From the NCBI RefSeq assembly GCF_010093025.1, contig NZ_CP048114.1:1178001-1242000 (forward strand): a stretch of DNA of 64,000 bases, written 5' to 3'. The notes below the pieces were generated by a model, which was not told where the DNA came from, made no database searches, and worked only from the letters and a program-made list of their open reading frames with translations. Position numbers and translations under genes: made by a program. Origin of the DNA: Edaphobacter sp. 12200R-103. GTDB lineage: Bacteria; Acidobacteriota; Terriglobia; Terriglobales; Acidobacteriaceae. Positions 16,764-24,278 of the stretch are shown here, one piece after another (the first letter of the stretch is position 1; each line of letters begins with the position of its first letter).

Positions 16764-17835
16764 CGTCCGGTCCCATCTTCAACATCATTCGTCCTTCGCT
16801 CTCCAACTGGCGGGCCAGGGCAAGCAGTTCCTGCTGAGCCAGGCCAACATCCTTCATCCGGACCGGCCCCATCACCTCCATGTCCTCCTTCAGCATCTCG
16901 ACAGCGCGCGAGCTCATCGCCTTGAAGAGATGGGCCTTCAGGTTCTCCCGACTCCCCTTCAGTGCCATCGCCAGCACCCGCTTGTCTACCGCAGCGATAA
17001 ACTCCCGAATGCTCTCCGCCGGGACTGTCAGCAAGTCCTCGAAGGTGAACATCAGGTTGCGAATCCCTATCGCCAGCTTTGGCTCGTCCTGCTCAATCTC
17101 TTCAAGGATCGTCTTGCTCGCAGTCTGGTCCACGCGATTGAGAAGCTCGGCCACAGCCTTGAAGCCGGAGTAGGATTTGCGACCGCCGTTACCCATGCCC
17201 TCCATGCGCTGATGCAGCACCAGGGCAACCTTCTGCGCCATCTCCGGCGAGAACTGGCGCATCTCCGCAAGCCGCTTCACCACGTCCACACGCATCGCAG
17301 GCTGAAGCTGCATCAGGATCAGCGATCCCCGCTTTGCATCCACGTGAGCCAGTACAAGCGCCACGGTCTGCGGGTGCTCGCTCTCCAGAAACTTGCTCAG
17401 CTGCTGCGGATCCATCTTCTGTAGCGCGGCCATATCGCCGTTGGCGCGTTCCCGGATTCTTCGCACCTGGGCCAGCATGGCCTCAGCCTTCGAAGGACCG
17501 AACGCTTCGGTCAGGACGCGAAGCGCGTACTCCGGCCCTCCCCGAACCATGTATTGCTGGGTCTCTAATAACCCGTAGAACTCCGTCAGGACCTGCGTCA
17601 GATGCTGGGCCTTGATCTCTCCCAGTCGCGTGATCTCCTCTGTCACCCGGTGAACGTCACTCTCGGAGAGACTCTGAAACAGGGTCTTCGCCAGCTCGTC
17701 TCCGAGCGCCACCATCAGGATCGCAGCCTTGCGCAATCCCGAGCCCTCAAGTGGTTCAAAGCCCGATGCCTCCGGTAACAACAGGGGATTTCGCTGCATC
17801 ATCTGCGATGCGGCGTGCTGGGCATGCTGGGTCAT
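16747..17835 (-). CDS. fliG: Flagellar motor switch protein FliG
   Basis: A 362-residue protein with the three FliG domains: N-terminal FliF-binding part (LRKAAILMVALGDELAKTLFQSLSESDV), middle domain with the EHPQ motif (FLESEHPQTVALVLAHV), and the C-terminal charged torque helix region (QDEPKLAIGIRNLMFTFEDLL, DKRVLAMALKGSRENLKAHLFKAMSSRA). FliG is the rotor protein acting on MotA. It overlaps the fliF stop by four bases (ATGA). Confidence 0.97.
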   Translation of the reverse strand: MTQHAQHAASQMMQRNPLLLPEASGFEPLEGSGLRKAAILMVALGDELAKTLFQSLSESDVHRVTEEITRLGEIKAQHLTQVLTEFYGLLETQQYMVRGGPEYALRVLTEAFGPSKAEAMLAQVRRIRERANGDMAALQKMDPQQLSKFLESEHPQTVALVLAHVDAKRGSLILMQLQPAMRVDVVKRLAEMRQFSPEMAQKVALVLHQRMEGMGNGGRKSYSGFKAVAELLNRVDQTASKTILEEIEQDEPKLAIGIRNLMFTFEDLLTVPAESIREFIAAVDKRVLAMALKGSRENLKAHLFKAMSSRAVEMLKEDMEVMGPVRMKDVGLAQQELLALARQLESEGRMMLKMGPDDDLAI

Positions 17836-19604
17836 ACATCCATCTCCTCTGAAGAACCGATCCAGGCCTCAAGCAGACGCGTGCTCTGCACAGGCTCGCG
17901 ACGGATATGTTCTGCTACCTGTTCAAAGATGCCTTGATGCTGCATCTGCTCCTTTGTCTTGCTAGGCAATGCGGGTGCGCCTACTATGGCCTCACTCATC
18001 AGCGCAGGTGTCTGCGGCGTCTCGCGCATGCTATTGTCTCCGGTTAGCAGAGCCGGCGCACGCAGAGCCTCCACCACCTGGCGAGCCATCGGCCGCAGTA
18101 CGCATAGCACCAACAGAACCGCACAGAATCCGATGATCAGGGTCTTCGCCAGGCCTGGCTGTGTTCTTGCTAACGTCCGCGCCTGTTCCATCACCTGTTC
18201 CATCACTGGCGGCTTCAGCTCAGGAGAGTTCGAGCTGAAGCTGATATTCTCCACCACCACCTGGTCTCCTCGTCGCGTGTCGAAGCCCACTGCAGCCTGT
18301 GCCAGTTGTTCCAGTCTTCGCATCTCCTCCGCGCTGCGCGGCTTCCACTCGGTGCGCTGGGTCTTTCCGGTCCCTTCTACGACGGCGCGATCATTCACAA
18401 CCACAGCCGCCGTGACGCGGCGGACCCGCCCAGGCCCCTCTTCGCTATGGATCGTGTGCTTCGTCACGCCATAGGTTCCACTCTCTTCACGAACGCTCTG
18501 GCCCGCTCCGTTTCCCTGTTGCGGATAGACCGGAAGGGCTTCCTTCTGGAGCAACGGAGGCATTCCGGGCGCCGCGGCAGCCTGCGAGCCCTGCACGGCT
18601 CCCGTGGGCGCTCCTGCCGGTGAATTGCTCGCCGTTCCCGGCACTCCCATTGCGCGCTGTGCCTGCTCGGAGACCTGCTCGCTCTTCTGCAGGCTCAGCG
18701 TCGCCGACTGATTCGGGTCATAGATCTCGTCGGTCCGCTCCTCTGTGCCCTGCATATAACTCACGTTGACCGTGGCTCGAACATTATCGTGGCCTGCCAG
18801 CGGCTCCAGCATCGCCACCAGCTTTGCCTCCATCTCTTGTTCCACGTCGGCAGCAACGGCGTTCTTTGACCGAGGCTTCAGGTTCACGCGGCCATCGGCA
18901 TCCACCAGGTTCACATCGTCCGGACTCAGGTTCTCAACCGCGCCGGCTACCAGGCTTCGAATCGCATCTGCCTGCTCCTCGCCAAGAAAGGGCCTCTTCA
19001 GCTTCAGCACCACCGACGCCTTGGCCGCCCGCTCTTCGCTCGTGAACAGCGATTGCTTCGGAAGCACCAGATGCACTCTGGCCGAACGCACCACTCCAAG
19101 CGTCGAGATCGTATGTTCCAGCTCTCCTTCAAGCGCCCGCTGGTAGTTCACCTTCTCGTCAAATTCGCTTCCAACCCAGTTCGGCTTATCGAACAGCTCG
19201 AATCCCAGCCGGCCGGTCTGCGGCATTCCTTTGGCCGCAATCTCCATGCGCGCCTTATCCACCATCTCGGCAGGAACTTCGATGCTGCTGCCGTCGCTGG
19301 TCATCTGGTACGGAATCCCTGCCGCAGCCAGCTCCTGCGAGACCTGCTGCACATCCTTTCCATCCAGCCCCGTAAACAGCGGCTTCCAGTCCCGCCGGCC
19401 CGCATACCACATCATCGCCACCGCCATGGACGCAATGAAGATCGTAAATGCCAGCAGAGAATTCCGTTGCCCGGCCGGTAGCGACATCACCCTGTCGCGC
19501 ATCGATGAAACGGCTGCAGCCGCTCTGTCCACCATGCCGGATGCGGGAATCGCCGGCTCTGCTCTCTGCAGTTCTCCGCCCTCGGTCTGTACTGTCTCAG
19601 CCAT
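17832..19604 (-). CDS. fliF: Flagellar MS-ring protein FliF
   Basis: A 590-residue protein. One membrane helix near residues 48-67 (LLAFTIFIASMAVAMMWYAG), the YscJ/FliF periplasmic ring domains (ELAAAGIPYQMTSDGSSIEVPAEMVDKARMEIAAKGMPQ), a Gly/Ala/Pro-rich insert, and a second helix near 500 (TLIIGFCAVLLVLCVLRPMA). The end (IVGAPALPSK..., LLEAWIGSSEEMDV) carries the acidic FliG-binding tail. MS-ring of the basal body. Confidence 0.96.
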   Translation of the reverse strand: MAETVQTEGGELQRAEPAIPASGMVDRAAAAVSSMRDRVMSLPAGQRNSLLAFTIFIASMAVAMMWYAGRRDWKPLFTGLDGKDVQQVSQELAAAGIPYQMTSDGSSIEVPAEMVDKARMEIAAKGMPQTGRLGFELFDKPNWVGSEFDEKVNYQRALEGELEHTISTLGVVRSARVHLVLPKQSLFTSEERAAKASVVLKLKRPFLGEEQADAIRSLVAGAVENLSPDDVNLVDADGRVNLKPRSKNAVAADVEQEMEAKLVAMLEPLAGHDNVRATVNVSYMQGTEERTDEIYDPNQSATLSLQKSEQVSEQAQRAMGVPGTASNSPAGAPTGAVQGSQAAAAPGMPPLLQKEALPVYPQQGNGAGQSVREESGTYGVTKHTIHSEEGPGRVRRVTAAVVVNDRAVVEGTGKTQRTEWKPRSAEEMRRLEQLAQAAVGFDTRRGDQVVVENISFSSNSPELKPPVMEQVMEQARTLARTQPGLAKTLIIGFCAVLLVLCVLRPMARQVVEALRAPALLTGDNSMRETPQTPALMSEAIVGAPALPSKTKEQMQHQGIFEQVAEHIRREPVQSTRLLEAWIGSSEEMDV

Positions 19605-19696
19605 CCCCTTTGTTCACCCTCACGTTCCCCCAGCGCGGATCACCTGCGTTGCCTTTGATCACCGGACTCAACTGCCCGTCAGACAGCGAAGATCTT

Positions 19697-20026
19697 TCAG
19701 AACTGCATGCCCATCATCTGCTGGTACGCCCCGACCGCCTTGTTCCTCACCTGCAGCGCCAGTTCGAAGGCCATATCCGCCTTCTGAGTCGCAATCATCG
19801 CCTTGTGAATATCCACTCCCTGTCCGTTCAGCAGCCCGATTACGGTAGTCGCTGCCTGGTGGTCGAGCGCCGATGTCTGTTTCACCATCGACTCCAGCAG
19901 TCCTGCAAACGGCGTCTCCGACCCCTGATCGCCCGTCGCGCTCCCCGCGCCGCTCATTCCCTGCGTGCTCATGGAACCGAAGCTGTTCGACATCGCCAGA
20001 CCGCTCTTCATCAACACGTCACTCAT
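19697..20026 (-). CDS. fliE: MS ring-rod junction protein FliE
   Basis: A 109-residue protein of family length. The conserved C-terminal block is present (FAGLLESMVKQTSALDHQAATTVIGLLNGQGVDIHKAMIATQKADMAFELALQVRNKAVGAYQQMMGMQF). FliE joins the MS ring to the rod. GAGGTGAG precedes the ATG. It lies between flgC and fliF in the usual order. Confidence 0.95.
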   Translation of the reverse strand: MSDVLMKSGLAMSNSFGSMSTQGMSGAGSATGDQGSETPFAGLLESMVKQTSALDHQAATTVIGLLNGQGVDIHKAMIATQKADMAFELALQVRNKAVGAYQQMMGMQF

Positions 20027-20065
20027 CTGCTCACCTCAAAAATGGTTTGAAATCCCTGGTGCCAG

Positions 20066-20563
20066 CTACTTCAGAATGTCCAGAGACGAAGAGACCATAT
20101 TCTTCTCCGCCTGCATTGCAGATGCATTCATCCCGTAGGAACGCGTCGCGCCCATCAGGTCCACCATCTCGGTTAGAGGATTGATGTCGGGATACGCAAC
20201 GTATCCATCCGGCCCTGCGTCCGGATGCTGCGGATCGTAGCGCCGCAGCGGCGCGCGTGCATCCGCGATAATTCCAGTCACCGCAACTCCCCCAGGCACA
20301 GATCTCGCTGCTGTAAGATCCTCACCGAACAAACGCGATCCGCCAAGAGAAGGAAGCCCATCGCCCACCAGGTGAGTCACCAGCGAGTGCTGAAACTCTC
20401 CATCGCCCTCCGCCTCAAAGACAACATGATGGCGCTGATACGGTCCTCCCTCCGGCGTGCGCGTCGTCTCTGCATTCGCCATGTTCGAGGCCACCACCTC
20501 GGCCCGCACCCGCTCAGCCTTCAAGGCCGACGCGCTCACATCCATCACGCCAAACAGATTCAT
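20066..20563 (-). CDS. flgC: Flagellar proximal rod protein FlgC
   Basis: A 165-residue protein. N-terminus MNLFGVMDVSASALKAERVRAEVVASNMANAETTRT and C-terminal VAYPDINPLTEMVDLMGATRSYGMNASAMQAEKNMVSSSLDILK are the FlgC hallmarks. A 60-residue variable segment lies between. The start at 20563 (four bases after the flgB stop) gives the canonical N-terminus; seven additional in-frame codons upstream lie inside flgB. Confidence 0.95.
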   Translation of the reverse strand: MNLFGVMDVSASALKAERVRAEVVASNMANAETTRTPEGGPYQRHHVVFEAEGDGEFQHSLVTHLVGDGLPSLGGSRLFGEDLTAARSVPGGVAVTGIIADARAPLRRYDPQHPDAGPDGYVAYPDINPLTEMVDLMGATRSYGMNASAMQAEKNMVSSSLDILK

Positions 20564-20567
20564 TGCT

Positions 20568-20927
20568 CTACTTCGCCTCCGCATGGATCGCGCTCATCAC
20601 CATCGAATACTCGTTCTTCAGCAACTGCACTCCGAGCTTGAACTGCAGCTGCGCCTTTGCCAGCTGCACGCCTTCTCGATCCATCGAGACGTTATTTCCA
20701 TCCGGTCTCGAAACCAGTCCATCCACCTGCCGCGTCTGCGCTGTCGCAGGACCCGTCGCATCTGACGAATTCATCTGCCGTAAAAATTCCTGTTCGAAAT
20801 CAAAGCCTTTCGTCTTGTATCCCGGCGTATCGACGTTGGCCATGTTTTCGGCCGTCACCTTCATCTGCTCCGCCGTCAGGTCAAGGTATCGCGTCAACGC
20901 GCTGCTCAAGGGTGTCGTCACCTGCAT
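20568..20927 (-). CDS. flgB: Flagellar proximal rod protein FlgB
   Basis: A 119-residue protein with the FlgB pattern (LSSALTRYLDLTAEQMKVTAENMANVDTPGYKTKGFDFEQEF and LAKAQLQFKLGVQLLKNEYSMVMSAIH). First gene of the first flagellar operon. GGAGG lies seven bases before the ATG. A sigma-54-like promoter ends about 23 bases upstream of the start codon. Confidence 0.95.
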   Translation of the reverse strand: MQVTTPLSSALTRYLDLTAEQMKVTAENMANVDTPGYKTKGFDFEQEFLRQMNSSDATGPATAQTRQVDGLVSRPDGNNVSMDREGVQLAKAQLQFKLGVQLLKNEYSMVMSAIHAEAK

Positions 20928-20949
20928 AGGAAGACCTCCACCTCTCCCT

Positions 20950-20966
20950 ATGCACTCCAGCGGCCA
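20950..20966 (-). promoter_or_regulatory. Sigma-54-type promoter of the flgB operon
   Basis: On the minus strand TGGCCGCTGGAGTGCAT has TGGC and TGCA elements with exactly ten bases between GG and GC. The first base of the TTGC box is G. Predicted transcription start is near 20940, leaving a ~13-base leader that just contains the GGAGG site of flgB. It abuts the terminator of the regulator unit. Confidence 0.68.
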
Positions 20967-20994
20967 AAAAGAAGCGCTCTCGAATGAGAGCGCT
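20965..20994 (-). terminator. Intrinsic terminator of the regulator unit
   Basis: On the minus strand AGCGCTCTC-ATTC-GAGAGCGCT is a perfect 9-bp stem followed by TCTTTTT. It lies about 45 bases beyond the stop codon of the sigma-54 activator and separates the regulator unit from flgB. Confidence 0.88.
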
Positions 20995-21039
20995 CTAAGC
21001 GATTGGATTAGCTTTGTTGTTTTTATCTCTTATCGTCGA

Positions 21040-22293
21040 CTATCGCGTTGCTCGCCGATAACGAATCTCATCGGCAGAGATCTCCATGCGCTCACCCGCG
21101 AGAATCGCCGCACGCTCCAGGACATGCATCAGCTCACGGACGTTCCCAGGCCACGCATACTCCTTGAGCTTCGCCATAGCCGACGGGCCCAGCCGTTTCC
21201 GCGGCATGCGCTTTCCCAATTTCGCGAGAACATGCTCCGCCAACAATTCCAGATCCTCCACACGCTCTCGTAGAGGAGGAACTTCGATCGGAAAGACTGC
21301 AAGCCGGTGATACAGATCCAGACGGAACGTTCCCTCCGCCGACCTCTGCTCCAGCGGCTGATGCGTTGCCGCGATGATACGCACATCGACCCGCGTCACG
21401 TCGTTGTCACCCACACGCTGCAACTCGCCACACTCCAGGAAGCGGAGCATCTTGGCCTGAAGGGCAACGGGCATCTCTCCAATCTCATCCAGAAACAGCG
21501 TACCGCCATGCGCTGCTTCAATCCTTCCGGTGCGCGATTGCACGGCTCCCGTAAATGCACCACGCGTATGGCCAAACAGCTCCGCCTCCAGCAGCGCCTC
21601 TGGAATCGCCGCGCAGTTCAGCACCACAAACGGCTTCCCTGCCCGATCGCTCAGCCGATGAAGCGCCTTCGCGACCACCTCCTTGCCGGCTCCCGTCTCG
21701 CCCTCAATCAGCACCGTCGTCGCCCGTGGCGCAACCAGTCGTATCAGACGCGCCAACTCCTGCATGGCTTCACTCTCGCCAATCATCTCCGGCACGACAG
21801 CGTTTACCCCGCTCCGTCGAACCTCACTCTCAACGATGCGCGTCAGCTCCGGCACACTGACGGGAGCCGCATTCCACGCCGCGGTATCGCTTCGAACCTC
21901 GCCCTGCACCTCGCGCAGAGCATGCAGCAGCTCATGCCGTCGCGGACTGCGCACCCGCCCATCCATGCCGCCATCCAGCCGCACCATCTCCACCCCCGGA
22001 TACAGCACATGCATCTGGCTGGCAAACTCCCCAACTTCAAGGTCCGGAAGCCAGCTGTCCACCATCAGAGCCTCCGGATGCAACGCATCCACGCGGGCCA
22101 TGGCCTCCGCTCCTCCGGCGGCTTCGTGGACCTCCCATCGCATTCCTGCCAGAGAGGCCTTCAGCCTTGTACGCAGATCGGCATCCGCGCTGGCCAGCAC
22201 CACCTTCCGGGCGACTACAGCTCCATCTGCGATCCCGAATCTGGCCGTCTCCGCGCCAGCCATCGCTGCACCATTCCGCATCATCTCTACCAT
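21040..22293 (-). CDS. Sigma-54 activator with degenerate receiver and no HTH domain (FlgR/FleQ-like)
   Basis: A 417-residue NtrC-family protein. Residues ~29-128 are receiver-like: an aspartate at 79 (MVDSWLPD) remains, but the usual Thr/Ser after strand 4 and the Lys-Pro after strand 5 are missing. The AAA+ domain (~168-400) is complete: Walker A GETGAGKE 198-205, sigma-54 contact loop GAFTGA 245-250, Walker B TLFLDEIG 265-272, and WPGNVREL 381-388. The protein stops 29 residues later, so the Fis-type HTH is absent. Helicobacter FlgR is a known HTH-less flagellar activator. The ATG at 22293 overlaps the preceding gene (ATGGTAG); 61 more codons upstream are open but unlikely. Its targets are probably the two adjacent sigma-54 promoters (inference). 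Confidence 0.85.
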   Translation of the reverse strand: MVEMMRNGAAMAGAETARFGIADGAVVARKVVLASADADLRTRLKASLAGMRWEVHEAAGGAEAMARVDALHPEALMVDSWLPDLEVGEFASQMHVLYPGVEMVRLDGGMDGRVRSPRRHELLHALREVQGEVRSDTAAWNAAPVSVPELTRIVESEVRRSGVNAVVPEMIGESEAMQELARLIRLVAPRATTVLIEGETGAGKEVVAKALHRLSDRAGKPFVVLNCAAIPEALLEAELFGHTRGAFTGAVQSRTGRIEAAHGGTLFLDEIGEMPVALQAKMLRFLECGELQRVGDNDVTRVDVRIIAATHQPLEQRSAEGTFRLDLYHRLAVFPIEVPPLRERVEDLELLAEHVLAKLGKRMPRKRLGPSAMAKLKEYAWPGNVRELMHVLERAAILAGERMEISADEIRYRRATR

Positions 22294-22508
22294 CCCCTGC
22301 GCTCCACTGTCTGTAACATCTCGCGCATCGCATCGACCTTTTCGTTCAAGCGGGCACACTCGCTCAGGGCCGCTCCAATCGCCGCGCGCATCTCTCCAGG
22401 CTCTCCGCTCAACTCGCCGAGAGCCAGCCTGCACTGCAGGACCGTCAAAGGCTGACAGAATCCATGCAGCAGGCAATCGATCTGTTCCGCCAGGCTGTCT
22501 GAGCTCAC
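22287..22508 (-). CDS. 73-residue histidine-kinase DHp-like mini-protein
   Basis: A small helical protein starting with GTG at 22508, eleven bases after the regulator stop, with AGGGGGA six bases upstream. The first helix contains H15 in LLHGFCQPLTVLQCRL, which resembles the H-box of histidine kinases of the HxxxQPLT type. A second helix (ALSECARLNEKVDAMREMLQTV) would complete a helical hairpin. There is no ATP-binding domain. It may be a phosphotransfer or pseudo-kinase partner of the two flanking regulators; this is inference. The stop codon overlaps the start of the sigma-54 activator, which argues for a real, co-translated gene. Confidence 0.6.
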   Translation of the reverse strand: MSSDSLAEQIDCLLHGFCQPLTVLQCRLALGELSGEPGEMRAAIGAALSECARLNEKVDAMREMLQTVERRGW

Positions 22509-22518
22509 CGGTATCCCC

Positions 22519-23271
22519 CTACGCCTCAACCATGGTTGAGGTTCCGATATAGATGGGTACCCGTGCCGGAAGCTTCTTCGCAGAAATTGCACCGTTCATC
22601 CGATATCCCTGGCCCCGGATCGTCTCGACAATCGCGTGCCCCTCTCCTCCGTCAACGTCTGCTGTACTCAGCTTCTTTCGCAGATAGTTCACGTAGACAT
22701 CCACCACGTTGGTTCCCGCATCCTCCGGCATCTGCCATACGCTCGTCAGCAGTTCCGCGCGGCTGCAGCAGCGCTCCTTCCGCTGCATCATGTACTCCAG
22801 CAGCGCGAATTCCTTGGACGTAAGCTCCACTGCTCTTCCATTCCGCTTTACGGAGCGCTCCAACCGGTTCATCTCCACATCGCCGTGACGCAGAATGGGG
22901 TCGGCAAAGCGCTCACGCCGCCGCAGCAGGGCCCTGCACCTTGCAACCAGCTCATGGAAGCTGAAAGGCTTCAGAAGAAAGTCGTCCGCCCCCAGGTCCA
23001 GGCACCGCACACGTTCCTCTACAAGCCCCCGTCCCGTCAGCACCAGCACGACGGTGCTGCCAAACGATCCCTGCATCTGCTCCAGCACCTCAACGCCATC
23101 ACGCTTTGGCAGACTCAGGTCTAGCACCAGCAGATCGGGCCGACCCTCGCTTAGCCTCTCGAGCGCCGCCTCTCCGTCCTCTACGCGCTCGACATCATGT
23201 CCCTCCAGCTTCAGTCCCTTCTCCAGAAACAGGCCCAGGGCAGCGTCATCTTCTACAATCAATACCTGCAT
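22519..23271 (-). CDS. OmpR-family response regulator
   Basis: A 250-residue protein. The receiver is intact: acidic pair D8/D9, phosphoacceptor D51 (LLVLDLSLPKRDG), T79 and K101-P102. A winged-helix DNA-binding domain follows (ELTSKEFALLEYMMQRKERCCSRAELLTSVW, VDVYVNYLRKKL, VETIRGQGYRM). The ATG at 23271 has AGGAGA seven bases upstream; nine earlier codons are open. No full sensor kinase is encoded nearby. It is the first gene of the regulator unit and probably supplies the DNA-binding function that the sigma-54 activator lacks (inference). Confidence 0.9.
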   Translation of the reverse strand: MQVLIVEDDAALGLFLEKGLKLEGHDVERVEDGEAALERLSEGRPDLLVLDLSLPKRDGVEVLEQMQGSFGSTVVLVLTGRGLVEERVRCLDLGADDFLLKPFSFHELVARCRALLRRRERFADPILRHGDVEMNRLERSVKRNGRAVELTSKEFALLEYMMQRKERCCSRAELLTSVWQMPEDAGTNVVDVYVNYLRKKLSTADVDGGEGHAIVETIRGQGYRMNGAISAKKLPARVPIYIGTSTMVEA

Positions 23272-23470
23272 ATCTATCTCTCCTTGCAAGTAAGCCACCG
23301 TTGAGAAACTTTCGTAATCCCTTCGCGGCTGGTGTCTGATTACCTTGGGTTATCTGGCGAACGCTTTCAAGACTCACGCAAGGTTTTCTTCCAGCAGGCT
23401 TTTCAAAATGGGAATTGGCCGCTTTTGGAACACCAATCAGCAGATAATTTGGGAGCATCAAGAAAGTAGC

Positions 23471-23498
23471 TTGCAATTCGCTTTTTATTCGCTACAAT
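23471..23498 (+). promoter_or_regulatory. lexA promoter with 11-bp direct repeat (possible LexA operator)
   Basis: TTGCAA (23471-23476) and TACAAT (23493-23498) are 16 bases apart. Between them TTCG-N7-TTCG (23477-23491; ATTCGC repeated at 11-bp distance) forms a direct repeat like the GTTC-N7-GTTC SOS boxes of some bacteria. The -10 box ends six bases before the lexA ATG, so the transcript may start at the start codon. Confidence 0.5.
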
Positions 23499-23504
23499 TC
23501 CCGC

Positions 23505-24110
23505 ATGGCTATCACAAGGCGGCAAAAAGAGGTTCTCGACTTTCTCTCCGGCTTCACCCAGAAGAACGGGTACTCCCCGTCTTATGAAGAGATCGCCAGC
23601 GGCCTGGGCCTCAGTTCACTTGCCACCGTCCATAAGCACATCACCAATCTGCAGAACAAAGGACTTTTGCAGAGAGCCCATAACCGCAGCCGCTCCATCG
23701 ATGTGCTGCCGGCGCGCAGTACACGCCGTGGCCCGGAGCGCCTTCCCCTCCTGGGACGCATCGCTGCCGGCAGGCCGGTTGAGGCCATTGAGACCGCAGA
23801 GAGCATCTCGCTAGGCGACATCATCGGCAACCGCGAGGTCTTCGCGCTCGAGGTGCGCGGCGACTCCATGCGCGATGAACACATCGTCTCCGGAGACTAT
23901 GTCCTGGTGGAGCGCACCCGAACTGCCCGCGAAGGCGAGATCGTCGTGGCGCTGGTCGACGGTTCCGATGCCACCCTCAAACGCTTCTATCGCGAAGGCC
24001 CCATGATACGCCTTCAACCATCCAACTCTGAGATGGCGCCGATCTTCGCCGCGGCTGCGAATGTCAGCATTCAAGGCAAGGTTCTTGGCGTACTTCGCAA
24101 ATACTCTTAG
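23505..24110 (+). CDS. lexA: LexA repressor
   Basis: A 201-residue protein. The N-terminal winged helix (RRQKEVLDFLSGFTQKNGYSPSYEEIASGLGLSSLATVHKHITNL) is followed by the self-cleavage site A88-G89 (RIAAGRP) and the S24 peptidase domain with S121 (RGDSM) and K159 (ATLKRFYRE). It represses SOS genes and is inactivated by RecA-stimulated autocleavage. No Shine-Dalgarno sequence is seen before the ATG. It is divergent from the flagellar regulator unit. uvrB, a usual SOS gene, lies 5.5 kb away. Confidence 0.95.
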   Translation: MAITRRQKEVLDFLSGFTQKNGYSPSYEEIASGLGLSSLATVHKHITNLQNKGLLQRAHNRSRSIDVLPARSTRRGPERLPLLGRIAAGRPVEAIETAESISLGDIIGNREVFALEVRGDSMRDEHIVSGDYVLVERTRTAREGEIVVALVDGSDATLKRFYREGPMIRLQPSNSEMAPIFAAAANVSIQGKVLGVLRKYS

Positions 24111-24278
24111 ACATTTCGCACCTGCTGTCCTTCTCTCCTGTCATCGCTGTATTCAATCCTGAACTGTTTTAATCGTTCAGTATGATTTCGGGAACCACGG
24201 CAAGTCTTTCTGCGTAGTGGATTCAAGAAGCCGCACAAAACTACCGGGAACGTTACAGCAGTCAGCAGGAGCAGGAGC

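Noticed and set aside
21307..22455. A 382-codon plus-strand frame opposite the sigma-54 activator
   Set aside because: It is rich in Arg/His/Gln/Pro without any domain and lies opposite well-conserved AAA+ motifs.
23284..23302. GG-N10-GC pattern (CGGTGGCTTACTTGCA, minus strand) upstream of the OmpR-type regulator, considered as a third sigma-54 promoter
   Set aside because: The -24 box is poor (CGGTG instead of TGGCA), and the predicted transcription start would fall downstream of the ribosome-binding site.
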